From Volvox africanus (lineage: Eukaryota; Chlorophyta; Chlorophyceae; Chlamydomonadales; Volvocaceae), in NCBI GenBank assembly GCA_030268105.1, contig BSDZ01000019.1, forward strand, positions 2,024,001 to 2,088,000: a DNA stretch of 64,000 nucleotides, read 5' to 3'. The position numbers and the translations under genes are program-made. The number at the start of each line of letters is the position of its first letter. Position 1 is the stretch's first letter. Shown in pieces: positions 48,661 through 60,599 of this stretch. The notes under the pieces were generated by a model that did not search any database, was not told the origin of the DNA, and was given only the letters and a program-made list of their open reading frames with translations.

Positions 48661-50147
48661 CTGCAAAGGCGATGACGTCTCCGTGGACGGTGGCGTCATA
48701 CCGCTCTGTTACCCCAACCAGGAGCAGCGCGTCGAAATGCCAACCCATTGTTGCAAGATGGGCTGGATAATGGGATGGTTACGGAGGTGGTGGAAGATCG
48801 GGGTTTCTAAAATAACTGCCAAACTGCATCAATACGGATAGCGGCTGAGTTGGCTTCCCGCTGTTGCAATGCCTGCGTCACGAGTTTAAGCGCCACCGGT
48901 GGGGAGCCAATGCTGTACGGACGGCGCACCTGGCCCGCTGCCAGCCCCCTCTTGCTCCTCATTGCTAACGTCGTGTGGGGGTGATGGACGCCATCCCCCC
49001 TGCCGCATCAGCAAACGCAGTTACTGCCTCTTCCAGGATATTAAGTGGTGATGGGAGCTCACCAATGTCAGTCCAAACCGTCGGAAGCCACTGTGCCAAG
49101 CAAAGGCAACAAGGCCGTCGGAGGCCGGCAGGAAAAGCTGAACCACAGAAGGCAACTAGCGACCGTGCCTGTCAGTGGAAGCTTGACTTGCGTAACCACC
49201 CGAGAGGAGGGCTGGTAAACAACAAAGCAACTGCCCGGCGTGCGCAGCGAACAGCGACAATGCCTGCCGGCAGACACCACACTCTTACGCACGCACAAGC
49301 AGAAGGAAAGGACGCGTAAGACACCGCTAGTCGCTGCGGACTGGCTGGCGCCTGTTACCGCAGACGGCTCTGCGAATTGTAATGAGCTGCCCAAGGCAGC
49401 AGGCGACACCAGCAGCTAGCGGCCGGGACCGCCACCGAGCGCCCTGTTCCATGCATGTTCACCGCAAAGCACGTAAATGATGCCGCCGCCATCGGTACCC
49501 CCGTGGTATCAACGCAGCCTCAACGCCATTCTTAATAGTGGGCTGCTAATGTCGTTTGTTTGCTGGGCCATACCGTGAACTGCTGCTTCTGTCGATGTTG
49601 TTTCTCGCAAAGCGGTCTCGTATATTTAGGGTCCAAAGATGCAAGTGATGTCTTGAGAAGCTGGAGCTATGTTATTTTTCCATCACATTCTAGCTGAACC
49701 ACGTCTCCCCACGGCAGTATGTCGGCTAATCTCTTTCTGCAGCTTGTGACCTTCTGTCACCGCCTCGTATGCGGCGACACTTCTCCGGTACGCGGCTGCA
49801 GCTGCAGCGGCAGCGCCAATGGCTAAACAAATTCCGCCTTCAACGCGAGCTAATGCTACGTCCTCTGCAAAGGTGGGGATCGATTTTTGTGCGGCAGCAT
49901 TGAACGCCCTGCGCGACTATGCCATCCGCGGAGCACCAAGCGCTTTCATCGTGGAGCATCCGCGGAGCCTCGGTAGGCTCAGCCTCAGCGGCCGGGGCTC
50001 GTTCCAACGGCTGGTTTTCCGGTAACTGTTGTTGTTGCTGACTTAGTTGCTCTGGTGGATCGCCAGGTAGAGCTTTGGGAAGGCCATTTACCTTTAATGA
50101 GAATTTGGTACTGAGTTTAGCAGCACGTGAGGCGTGATCAATCAGCC

Positions 50148-50363
50148 GTCAGGCCAGAACAAGCAGCTTCTTAGTCCAACAGGATGAGCACAAATAGCAG
50201 CTAAATCTAGAAATGTTTCTTTAGAATAAAAACCACTTGACTCTGGGAATCCAATTAAGCTTAATGTTAACCTTGTAAATGTCAAGCTATGAGCACAGCC
50301 GCCATAACGAGTGATATTCTGGTTACCACCATTACCGCTGTCAGGCCAGAACAAGCAGCTTCT
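50148..50363. repeat. 24-bp direct duplication flanking the ND5-like insert
   Basis: The sequence gtcaggccagaacaagcagc plus ttct occurs at 50148-50171 and again, identically, at 50340-50363. The left terminal repeat has one related stretch at this place (caggcgagaccgtgcggcttct). The pair therefore looks like a target duplication made when the insert arrived. Confidence 0.85.
50181..50341 (-). pseudogene. nd5: Mitochondrial ND5-like fragment (nuclear mtDNA insertion)
   Basis: The minus strand encodes about 54 residues without a stop. They include GNGGNQNITRYGGCAHSLTF, LTLSLIGFP and SSGFYSKETFLDLAA. The LIGFPxxSGFYSKxxxL pattern is the hallmark of NADH dehydrogenase subunit 5, a mitochondrially encoded complex I subunit in green algae. 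The piece is clearly more AT-rich than its surroundings and sits inside a retroelement repeat, so it is best explained as a fragment of mitochondrial DNA captured by the nucleus. It has no start, stop or neighbouring mitochondrial gene. It is a relic, not a gene. Confidence 0.8.
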
Positions 50364-50973
50364 CAGCCCATAAACAAATTTGTCATGCCCGTATACACTA
50401 GGTAAAGGTAAATAGCCTGCGCAACAAGTGAAACGATGGCTTGCTAATGCTTCCGTTAGGTGCACGAGTCCAGCACTTCCGTGCTAACGGTTGAGTTGCA
50501 AACTGTATAGGAGTAAGAGAGCGGTGGCGCTTGGTAACGCAAGTTCAAAGCTAATAACTAATCGCCGACCCCAACACAGCTTAGCGTTACTTTGCGTACG
50601 GATAGGCTGGACGACAGGTACTTCACATCTTCAAGCTTCGAGCACATGCTGACGAACAAGTAATCTTACAGAAATCGTGCTAACATATGATAATGCCCCT
50701 GGCTGTGCACATTCTCGAGGTAGCTTCGTTATTAACGCAAGCCGAGAACAGACATATATTAGCCTGCGAACAAACCCCTGACGGATATTTGAGATATTCG
50801 ATAATCTGTAATGACCCTAATGACATGCTTAGGAATTTGTTTTGGGGGAATTCGAAGGCGTGACCCGGAAATGTTTCAACGGCGCCTTAATTGACATATA
50901 TATATATAAGTTATTGAAATATAGATCGACTTCAACTGTGATTGACTTCGATTTAAGCTCGAAGACGAGTCCC

Positions 50974-53900
50974 ATGGACATAAATGGAACAGTGCATGCA
51001 ACACCGGCACAGCTTCGGCTGCTGGAAATGCATCAAGAGGAGATACTGTTAGATGCAGCCAAAATTCAAGGCCTGTTTCAATATCTGGTGCGCCTGTGCT
51101 GCTGGAAAAATACCTAGGATTGAGGTGGGCTAGACGCAACTAAGTGCGTCTATCTGTGCAGAACTTCTGTGATGCGGCGGCTTTTGACAGGTGTCTTGGG
51201 CGATCGGTGAGAACAATGGCGTTGAATACCAGGGGAAAACGTTTACGGCAGGAGAAGGGATAGGAAAACATTATACCTATGGGTTATGCGTGGAGGGGCG
51301 CAGCAGAGGATAAAGCCACACAATGGGCCTTCAATGATATCATGATTGTAAATATGGGCGGTGAACACCTCTTCAGGTGGACTGCCCAGGTGGGTTATTG
51401 ATATGAGGGAACGCGTTTGCGTGGGGAGGGGCCAACATCGAATGAATCTCTTCTTTCCCATATGTTTCTCATCGAACAATCAGAGAATTATTTAATGAAA
51501 TACTCTGGACTCTTCAAGCGGCCGTCGTTCAAGAGGGTTGGATCCACGAGATACGGATCAGCTTTCTGCCTCTTGCATGTGCTAGCTCGCTACCCGCGAC
51601 TTCCCGGGGCTGCTGGTCCATGCGCTCGCTGCCCGATCGATAGCACCACGGACCAGAGTTGAGGTTTTTACATTATGGGTTTGCCTCCCCTCCTACGCAC
51701 ACAGGGCAAGAGTCCTGAGTGTCTGTCGCGCGCCCCCCATGGCGGTCCCGCTCCGCGCAAATACGCCACCATCACCACCACCAGCCACAACCGCAAGATG
51801 CGGCAACAGGAGGCGTCCCGCTCTGTACTCCTAATGGCCCAGCGCAAGGAGCCCGCGGCGCTGACAGATGAAGAGACCATGGAGCGGCTCAAAGACGTGA
51901 GCACATGAACCGCTGAAGCCGTGGGGTCAAAAGGGGATCGTGCTGCGGAGGAATGCATCGCTACGGGGGGTGCTTTCGCAGGGCCGTAGCGCTGTCCCTG
52001 AAGGACGGATACAAAACCAACGGAATATGGCAGGCCATGTAGCCTCGTTTGCCAGTCTTGAACTCATCTGCTCACGTCTACATTTTTTCCTTTCCAGAAT
52101 AGCTCGTGTGCCCGGCTGACTTCGCGGCTGACTTCAGGTTTTTGTGTCTTACTCGGATCCCATGCTGTATGCACACACGGGCCGACGTGAGATGAACATC
52201 GTTGGCTTCTGCCGCCTGATGCGCGACTGTCGACTGTTGGACAACCGGCTGACGCTCGTTGCGGCAGACGTGATGTTCACCCGAGTGGAAGCGGGCGTGG
52301 ATTGCGAAGAGGGCGGCGGAGGAAGCACTCTACTCGGGGTGAGGGCGGCGTCTACATGGGGGGCCCCGTTGGGGTGCTTCGCCTCTCAGGATAGATCCCT
52401 TCAAGCTTGACAAGACGGGTCGGTGTAACGTGGGGATGGTACTGTTATGGGGGTTGGTAGCTCGGAGGAGATGTCTCAATGTGATAGGCCTGGGTGGCCC
52501 TGGGAATCTCTCCATGAGATAAGCACCGCTGCGTTGAGGTGCATAATGTGTGTGGGATAGGGAGGCTTTGCTTCACCCGTGGTCACTACCTGGCAGTCCC
52601 TACCTTCCCCTGTATGTCGGGGCACCCTCATCCGTTCACCCATGCATGTTGACTTCTCCGAAATCAGTGATTTTTCCGGGTTCAGCACCCACCGCCAGCA
52701 TTCCATGAAACCTGCCGGATCAACAGCGGCCTCAACTCCACTCCTGGTCGGCCCGCAAGTCACTATAACCGGGGTCCTCACCGTCCGTCAACATCGGGGG
52801 CATATTCACCCTCTCAACCAGTGGAGGGATTTTAATCCCACTCTCAGGATCCATCCTGGAACTTCCTGGGGCACAGTGTCGTGCCTTACCGGCTGCGTCC
52901 GAGCACTGCATAATGTGTTGCTTGCAAGCCCCTTAGAGCGGCAGGCGCATTGGCCATGTGTGGTTGACAAGACAAGTACGATACCATGGATCCGCAGAGG
53001 GAGATGTGCTGACTGCAGCTCGACGTTTTTCCATGCATAATTGTGACATGCATGGCTTGGGCTTCGCCAGCAAACATTTCTTGCGTAGAACCCGCCCAAT
53101 CCTCCTCACCAGTACTTTCTTGACATGCCACTCTTCAGGATCTTCACGTTGACTTCGAGGAGTTCATGCGCTGTCTGCGCGCGGTGGTCCGCGTCAAGTT
53201 TCCACAGGCGTCAGAACCCAGGGAAGCCATGCTGCTTCTGGCTCGCAAATGGCTCTTGCCGTTTGCACGTGACTCAGGCGCCGGTGGCGGCGTGGGAAAC
53301 TCAGTGGATGGGCTTTTCAGCCGCAGCACCATGAACCTCATCCGCAAATACGACGGCCAGCTGAAGAGGCTGTTCGCCTGGTGAGTGGTTTGCCTGGTTC
53401 ATAGGGACCCATGTCGGACTCTATGAATGGGGGCGATGGAAGCCTCCACAAAGGTACCCTTCCACATTCGGAGTGCGTGGCGATGTATGCGAGAATGTGG
53501 GCTGGCAGTCGCAGGGTGTGCTAGGGCCAGCCTGTAGGAACTTGGAAGATGGCAGAGGACCCTGCCGCAAGTTGCACTAAGTCTGGTCGAGGAAAGGCTA
53601 GTACTCGGTTTTGTGTAACATGAGGTTCCCGGTCCGGATGGGGCTTATTTTCCGGCCGTGTAGCCGTTGCCCGTGCAACACCAGACTAGCTTTTCCATCC
53701 GACTGCGGACCTCAAATTTTCTTATTTTCGTGGCTATTGGCTGCAGGCCCGTTATTGCGGGGAAGCTGTGTTCCTTGCGCGTTGGTGTTTTAGATGGATG
53801 TTGGAGTTGGCGTGCCGAGTCGTTGTGCACCCCAAATTGGGACGTATTAGCCAACAACGCTGGGCACACGGCGCAGCGCTGTTGGCTATTCGCAGGCTGT

Positions 53901-56900
53901 AATTGGATTTGCAGTGCAGTGGCTCCTTGACTTGACAGTCGATGGCTCCCCCAGAAGCTGCACTGGGAGGCGAACGGCGCCGCCCGTGCAGCCCTCCAGC
54001 GCACCGGAGCTCATGCTCGCTCAAACTCGGTCCTTGCTGCATTTTCGACCGCACCGTAACGCAGCGTTCGATTATGCTGGGCCACCAAATGTCATGATTA
54101 AATATCACCTGTTAATACAAACACCACGTTCACCTCGCGTCGTCGTCGCCGCTGCAGGTATTCGAGTATGGATGAGACTGACCCCGCGAAAGTCACGTGG
54201 ACCTGGGCTCGTGAGCACGCGGGCGCCATTAACAGCGCCCAGTTCGTGCTCATGTTGCTCAACTTCAATGTGCTGCCCGTGCTGTTGTCCAAACATGCGG
54301 CGCTGGAGGTGTTCATGCGCTGTGAGGCTGCCAATGACGGTGACGAGCGCGCGAACGCAATGTTTTACCCGGCCTTCCTGGAGACCATTGCAGAGGTGGG
54401 AAGTTGTAAATGTACTAATGGAGCCTAAGGGAAAGCATGTTGCCAGGTACCATGTAGACTACAACCGAGCAACAGGATAGATGCAGCAGCACGGGGAATG
54501 CAGTTGCCAGGAATGCCCGAAGGGGAAGGGAAACGACCACCGAAGGCGGTATTATACGTTTTCGTTTGCTGCTTCTGTGGCTTTCTGATGTGACTTATGT
54601 GTTTCTTAAGCCGTACAGCCAAATGAACGTAAATAGGATGGCTCTGGTGCCAGATCGAGCACGTCCGTCTGCCCATCGGCTGCAAAGTCCTTTGTTCCGA
54701 CGTCTTCGATGTGATGTTCCAACACTTCTGCCACGCCCTTGTTCCCCCCTCGACGTGCCGGCCCCAGGTCGCATTGGAGGTGGGCAAGTACGCTGTGGCC
54801 CGCATCCGCGCCGCCACGTCGCCAGACGACCTCAAGGTTCTGCGTCGCTATGCCGAGAGCTGTCCTCCTCCGCATGGACCCAAGCTGATGGAGGTGCGCA
54901 GCTGGCAGTACGAGACCGGGGTGCGCACATTCGCACTACAGCTTGCACGCAGGGGTCCGTTGACACGTTGACAGGCTGCGATGAGTGTTCGCTATGTTGT
55001 ATGCCTTAACCATGCCTTCCATACAACCGATCTGGAAGTACCATCTGGAAATATCTGGAAGTACCACTGCCAAAAACTGGTTAATTTCCACGCCCCACCC
55101 CTGTGGAACACTGCTGCGCCGTCATCAGCCCCGCAACAGGGCTGGCGTCCAAGGTCTAGGTTATCGCTGCATGGTTTTCCAAGGGCCTCAGTATCTGCAT
55201 CCCTCCTATACTCGGCTACTTGATACGCTGCAGCCGCTTACTCCAGGCCAATTTTGCACTCGCCCTTGCCGTGCGCGTGAATCCTCAACGTGAATCCGTG
55301 CGCAGGTGTACCAGGAGGTTCTGTCCAGCCGCGGCCGCGACGCCAACTCCTTAGATCAGCATTGTCTGTACGATATCGAGGCGGCGCGGCAGCGCAACGA
55401 GCGCCAAATGGCTGTTGCATTAGAGCGACAAGAGAAGGCTTATGCTAATGGCGTTGTCCAGAGGTGAGCGCAGCGCGATGACCCACCTGCATTGCGTGTA
55501 GTGGGCCTTAATGACATGGCGTTAACACTTATAAGCGCTGAAGACTCGGGACCATTGTGGGATAAAACCATTGGGATGCTAAATACGTACCATACGCAGG
55601 GTCGTTAGCCCCCCACAGATTTCAGCGTCCATATCCCATCAAACTTAAACGCAGCTTGAATACACTGTGGATTCGCAATGGGAGTTATCACACGAATCCA
55701 TCGTCGTCGTCCTTGTGCTGCTGCTCGAGCAGGCGTGAGGGCTTACGGCAGCGCTTCGCGCTTACACGGCTGCGCAATTTCTACCGAGACGTGCGCACCT
55801 TCAACAATAACACCACCTGGCCGCCGGAGCGAGATATGTCGCCCACTACTCACCGCAGCAGTACCCGCCCAGGCGGCGGCGTTGGATGCAGCGATGGCGA
55901 GGAAGTGCACGTCGCGTTTTACGACAGCGAGCGCGCCATTAAAACACCCAAGCCGTTGGTAGGAGGACCGGGTGCTAAGGATTTCCTGGGCAATGTATGA
56001 TATATGGCGCCCCATGGTGGCACCATGTATCGTTAGGTGCTTAGCGACTATGAGCCGATCCCTTGGTTGCGTGGCGGGACATCAAGCACAAGCACACTCA
56101 GCACGCCATTATATATCGAACCTTATGTTTTTGCAGGAACTGCAGTGGTGCAGGTGCATCCCGGGGAAAATGTTCCCGGACAACTTAATCATCTTAGCAC
56201 TTGTATAAAGCCACGTGACACAGTTTCTATCACCCGAAAAAACCCTGAGCTCCACCTGCCCTCGGTACACCGCTGTGTGCACCCTTGTAGTGGATCCCCG
56301 TGGGCAATGTCGGAGCTCGCCGAAGCTATGCAGCCCAGGACCTGCCCACACCTTCAGCCGCCTCGGCCAGCACGGCTCTGGTGCTTGGCGGCGGTGGTAA
56401 CTGCCTGTTGTTGGACTCCCCATCAGCCGGAGCAGCAGGCTACCCCTCCAGACATCCTGTATTCTCAGGCGGCGCCGGAGGGCCCAGGTTGTCAGCTCCC
56501 AACGTCTTCGTACCATCCAGCGCCGCTGCGAACGGCTACATTCGTTCACCCAAACCATACCAGCTCAAAGTTGCGATTGAGGACAGGGACGAGCACGAGG
56601 CGATACTTGACCTCGCCGAGCGTCTGCCGTACATTTGCCCGCCATCGGTTGCGGTGGGGACCTCCGCGCGGGTCTCCGCATCTGCAGTGCCGCTGCCGTT
56701 GCCCGTGCCAGTGAAGGCCCGTGCTGTCACGGCCCCCGCGGAATTGAGTCGGTGGCGATTTAGCAACATGGACTGCGGCTCCGCGGAGGTCGCAGAGCCA
56801 GGACAGCAGCAGGCGGCGGCGGCAAGGCAGGATACCGGAGAAGGGGCCGCTGTTGGGCCTGGGCCTGGGCTTGCGTCTGAGGCTAGCAGCACGGCCTTGC

Positions 56901-57421
56901 GTCCACGCCTGCCGCCAGTGCATCACCAGCTGCACCGTGCGCAGGCGACTGCCGCCGCCCTGGCCATCCTCGCTGGCCAGCAGCCACCTCGGTCATCGTA
57001 CAGTGTCGATGTGCATATCGCTACCATCCACCTGCCACCAGCGCTCGCCTCAAGCACGCTCCATCCCATGCCCTCGAGTCCCTCGCTTGGTGCTTCGCAC
57101 TCCCAGTTAAGCGGCCTTAGCAGCAGCTGTAGCCCCAGCAACTCGCAGCGCTTCAGCCCACACTCATCGCTGACCCGCCGTCGCCAGGCCACCCGCAAGC
57201 GTGTGGACGCTGCCGGCCTACCCGACCTGCAACTACCCACGGAAAACGGGCCCAGTAGCGAGGTTGCGGCGGCGCTGGACGAGCTCGACAAGTTTGACGA
57301 GGCACGGGCACACGTCGTCGCGGTGGCAACTGCGGCACAGGGTGGGGGTGACAGCGGCAATAATGTTAGTGACCGGTTGTCCCTGCGGAGAGGGACAATA
57401 GCCATGCATGCATGCGTGTAG
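50974..57421 (+). CDS. p25-alpha (TPPP)-like domain protein, function unknown
   Basis: Exons that join in phase: 50974-51087, 51162-51190, one at about 51484-51560 (RELFNEILWTLQAAVVQEGW, limits unclear), one ending at 51896, then 52138-52338, 53139-53380, 54158-54395, 54654-54893, 55306-55463, 55733-55958, 56037-56153 and 56291-57421. The part encoded by 52138-53380 reads FVSYSDPMLYAHTGRREMNI, FCRLMRDCRLLDNRLTLVAADVMF and LHVDFEEFMRCLRAV. This is the spacing of the EF-hand-like p25-alpha fold of tubulin polymerisation-promoting proteins, with a Gly-rich insert. A basic, charged helix-rich part follows (QRNERQMAVALERQEKAYAN), then a Ser/Pro/Ala-rich tail of ~375 residues in one exon. A microtubule or ciliary role is a guess from the domain. 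A TGTAA signal lies about 10 bp after the stop. Confidence 0.68.
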
Positions 57422-60400
57422 TAATCTGTTGTAAATGTGTCGTTTTCGGTTGTGCTTGGTGCTGGCGGGGACTAGGGCTTCGTAACTGCAGCAGGCGCCA
57501 GGGTTCGTGAATAGAGTTACAACGTGTCTGCTTGCACCGAAGGCCGGTGGCCATGGAACCTTGATTGGCGGACAGGATGTTGCGGGCCGCGATATGCACG
57601 CATGCAATCGGTGTGCGTTCCGGAGACTATTAGGCTTAGCTGTAAGATAAGTCACCAGTGCATGCATGTAGGCGTGGATGCTGGGCCGAACGTGGTGCAC
57701 GAGAGGGGTATATTTGGGCGTTCAAATTTTGGGCGTCGTAATAGCGCCAGTGAAATCCAGCAGCAGCGTGCATGCTGCCTACAGCGACGCCGTGTGGTCA
57801 ACGGGGGCCTGTTGGAATATAGTGCTGAGCTCCTATCGGCTTCTTCGCATCAATGGTATCTTTTAACTCTTTCGTGTGATTATCAATACTCGTTAGCGAC
57901 ACACGCCGTTGTTAGCACGCAAGCATGGCGATGGCGACATGTGATGGATGATGCTAGATGTCCCCAAGTCGTCTTGGTAATCGTAAACTCAATCCCTGCT
58001 GTACTGTTCTGAGATGGTTGTGGCTGTGACAAACATATTCAGTCTTCGGGCCGTGGTGATGCAATATAACAGTACATATATGGGGGGACTCCGCAGTGCC
58101 CCTTTTCTGTGACGCAGTGGCATGGGCAGACGAACAGACGAACAGAGAACGCTCATTATAGGACTCTTTCTCTTAAGCACGGCATCCGCCTACACCACAA
58201 CAGCGTTGCGACGGTTGTAAGGACTAGGATGGGCCTGGTGCAGGCCTTGGCCTCGGCCTTAAATGGGGGTACATGACTGTGATGTACACGTGTGCGGTGA
58301 TGCTCGTTTTGCCAACGAGTGATTAGAACAAGTGACGCAGATATTGGTGGCAGGAACATGAACTTGGCACTATTGGTTATCGAACACGGCATTTGTTCCA
58401 ACTGGAAATGTTTGCAGCCTTCATATTGCATACATGCTTCTTCATGATGTTGCACCGTTGACCGTCTTTTCGTCGTAGAGCATGCTGGTTCGGCCTTATT
58501 TGGCTCTTTCATGGCGCCAGAGTGTTCCATGGCCGGTGTGCAACCGCCCGCGGCCTGCGGATTAATTTTCCAGGGCTCTCGGCACGTGCTCTCATCAAGT
58601 TTTCTCTTGTCGTCTTTGAGTTCGGCATCTAACACGATCTAAAGGCAGACACACTGGAAGTAACATGAACATGAATCATTGACACGGCACGCCTACACAT
58701 ATATTTTGCAGTCCCACAGATGTCTCCTAATCACAACCGAGTCCAGTCGGCACCATATACCATTGCCATATACCATTCTGAAATGCAATAACAGCAGCAG
58801 ATGCCCTAAACCCTTTGGTATAACACCCTTTGAAACCCAAGCCAAGAAGCGGCCATGCTGCTGGGACCTGCCTCGTGCGGCCGTGCTGGCTGTCTTCATC
58901 GTTCGCGCATTCGTACCCCGTACAGACCAAGGTCTCGCGGACAAAAGCGATTAAATGTTGGAATGAAGGTCAACCTCACGGCTAAGATATCACAATCGTA
59001 TCCATGTCGGAGTTTTGCTGAAAATCCAGCCTAAACAAATTTGCTTAGCCATACGCCAGCGGGAGCATATGCCCCTCCGGCCATATGCCCCTCCGGCGTC
59101 ATGCGTGGAGTCTCAGGAGCCAAGTGTCTGCACGTGACCGCATCAGGTCCAATGCAGGCACCGCGGGTTGTTTCCGTCCGACATCGCCACTGATAGTGCG
59201 GCCTGCTCTCTGCCTCTCCGCAACATAAGTCAGCTAAAGGCCCCTGCTCCTGCTGACGGGCGATGTTTGAGAGAATAGTGTCCACCACCCGTGTAGAGGA
59301 GCGATTGCGCGATAGCTCCACGACTTCCACGAAAACCCGTACGCAACAAGGACATACAAGGCAGCTACCACGTCTCTCTCGGGCTTAAGCACATTGGCAA
59401 CGAAATAGACCAATGCGCTTACGAAACTGACAACGAAATCCTGCGCTTACTCTCCTCTAGGTGCAGCAGCCTGAAGCGGAAAGATAGGTTTAGGATTACG
59501 CGCGAACCGTCATGCAGCACAGCCTGAACATCGGTGGGAATGCACTGGGAAGCATGAGCTCTCCCCTAAAACCCAAGATCGACTGCACCTGGTGCTATTC
59601 CCTGACATCCTTCACCTCCATGAAAGTGCACAAATCAATCTCGAAAAATGCGCTCGTCCAGAAAAACCGAGCATATATGATGAACAGGTGACGGCAAAAT
59701 TTCACTACGGACCCGCTCAGCGCGCTTCCAGTGCAAGGGTCTGTTGTTCGGATGAGCAAACAATCACGCGGGGGCGGATGACGATGCCAACGTACCCTCC
59801 AACGCAATGCACAATCCCAAAGCAAAAGTCGAACAAGCGAACAGGGCACATCCAATGACAGGACCCATCGGGAGTCCTACCGCATCACGAAAACACGATT
59901 GTATCTACCCTATTGCTCTACCCTTGTGCTCAGCCCCTGTGCCCAACAGGAACTGCAGAGACGCCCTCGACCAAATGCGAGGAAAAGGCATATGCATTGA
60001 GCAAGGTATGCCGTAACCAAAGTCGTAAAACCTTTCTTCCCGACCCTGGCCTCTAGTGCCCCGAGCCTTACCATGGTTCCAACGAAACACCGATGATTCA
60101 ATGCCTAACCTGGATGCCCTCACCATGCGTGATCTACCATTTCAAAGCTACTTCGAGCCGAACATGCACCGGTAGGGATCCATCCCTGTGCACTCCTACA
60201 TGTATGCGACAGACACCTCACTTTGAGTTGCGGCATGTCTTGATGCCAATCAATAAAGAGTCCATGCATTCTCGTGAGTGCACAGAAAACTCGCTCAAAA
60301 AATTGTTCCGCGCCATCCAGGCGAGATTAAGAATGACCGTTCGGGGCCTTGTCAGCCCTACGCTGACGCGACTGTTCCCGAGCCATAGAGTTGATATAAT

Positions 60401-60599
60401 GGCTCGAATGTAAAGCAACACCTCCGCCTTGTTCTCCTACTTCTGTACCACACACTCTGCAGCCACATCGTCCTGCCGAAACCCTCGTTCCCTCGCTCTC
60501 CCCTCGCTCTTACCCCACCCGCGAATGGGGGAGTGTTAGATCCCATTCATCGACCACCAGACAGACGTGCAAAAGGGCCCTTTGCAGAAATCAATCACC
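57422..60599. other. 3.2-kb region without a recognised gene
   Basis: The left end should be the short 3' UTR of the p25-like gene (TGTAA at about 57430), and the right end the 3' UTR of the minus-strand ankyrin-RING gene. Open frames of up to 160 codons occur on both strands, but none shows a motif, biased composition or splice partners. A small tandem repeat of catatgcccctccgg lies at about 59067-59097. I see no transposon signature. Confidence 0.5.

Larger units (their letters stand above)
45433..50755 (-). mobile_element. Decayed DIRS/PAT-type tyrosine-recombinase retroelement
   Basis: The minus strand carries, in order, a reverse transcriptase, an RNase H and a tyrosine recombinase, each broken by stops or frameshifts. 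Two direct repeats (45433-45876 and 50088-50755) lie at the ends. RT, RNase H and a tyrosine recombinase instead of a DDE integrase define the DIRS order. Members with direct rather than inverted repeats are the PAT group, to which Volvox kangaroo and Chlamydomonas TOC3 have been assigned. No Gag-like frame is clear between 48700 and 50088. The element fills nearly the whole space between eL8 and the next gene. Its exact ends and internal repeat copies are not resolved. Confidence 0.7.
50088..50755. repeat. Terminal direct repeat of the retroelement, right copy
   Basis: Partner of 45433-45876. It is longer because about 190 bp are inserted after the shared atcagccgtcagg stretch. The insertion is bounded by a 24-bp duplication and encodes an ND5-like peptide on the minus strand. 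Beyond the insertion, the similarity to the left copy resumes at gtatacactagg. Confidence 0.88.

Noticed and set aside
52430..53100. Minus-strand frames in an intron of the p25-like gene that vaguely resemble retroelement protein
   Set aside because: I could not find a catalytic box or any run of conserved residues. The likeness was too weak to call a mobile element.
58156..58635. Minus-strand frame of 159 codons in the 57422-60599 gap
   Set aside because: No recognisable motif, odd composition and no plausible splice partners. Length alone is not enough in DNA of this composition.
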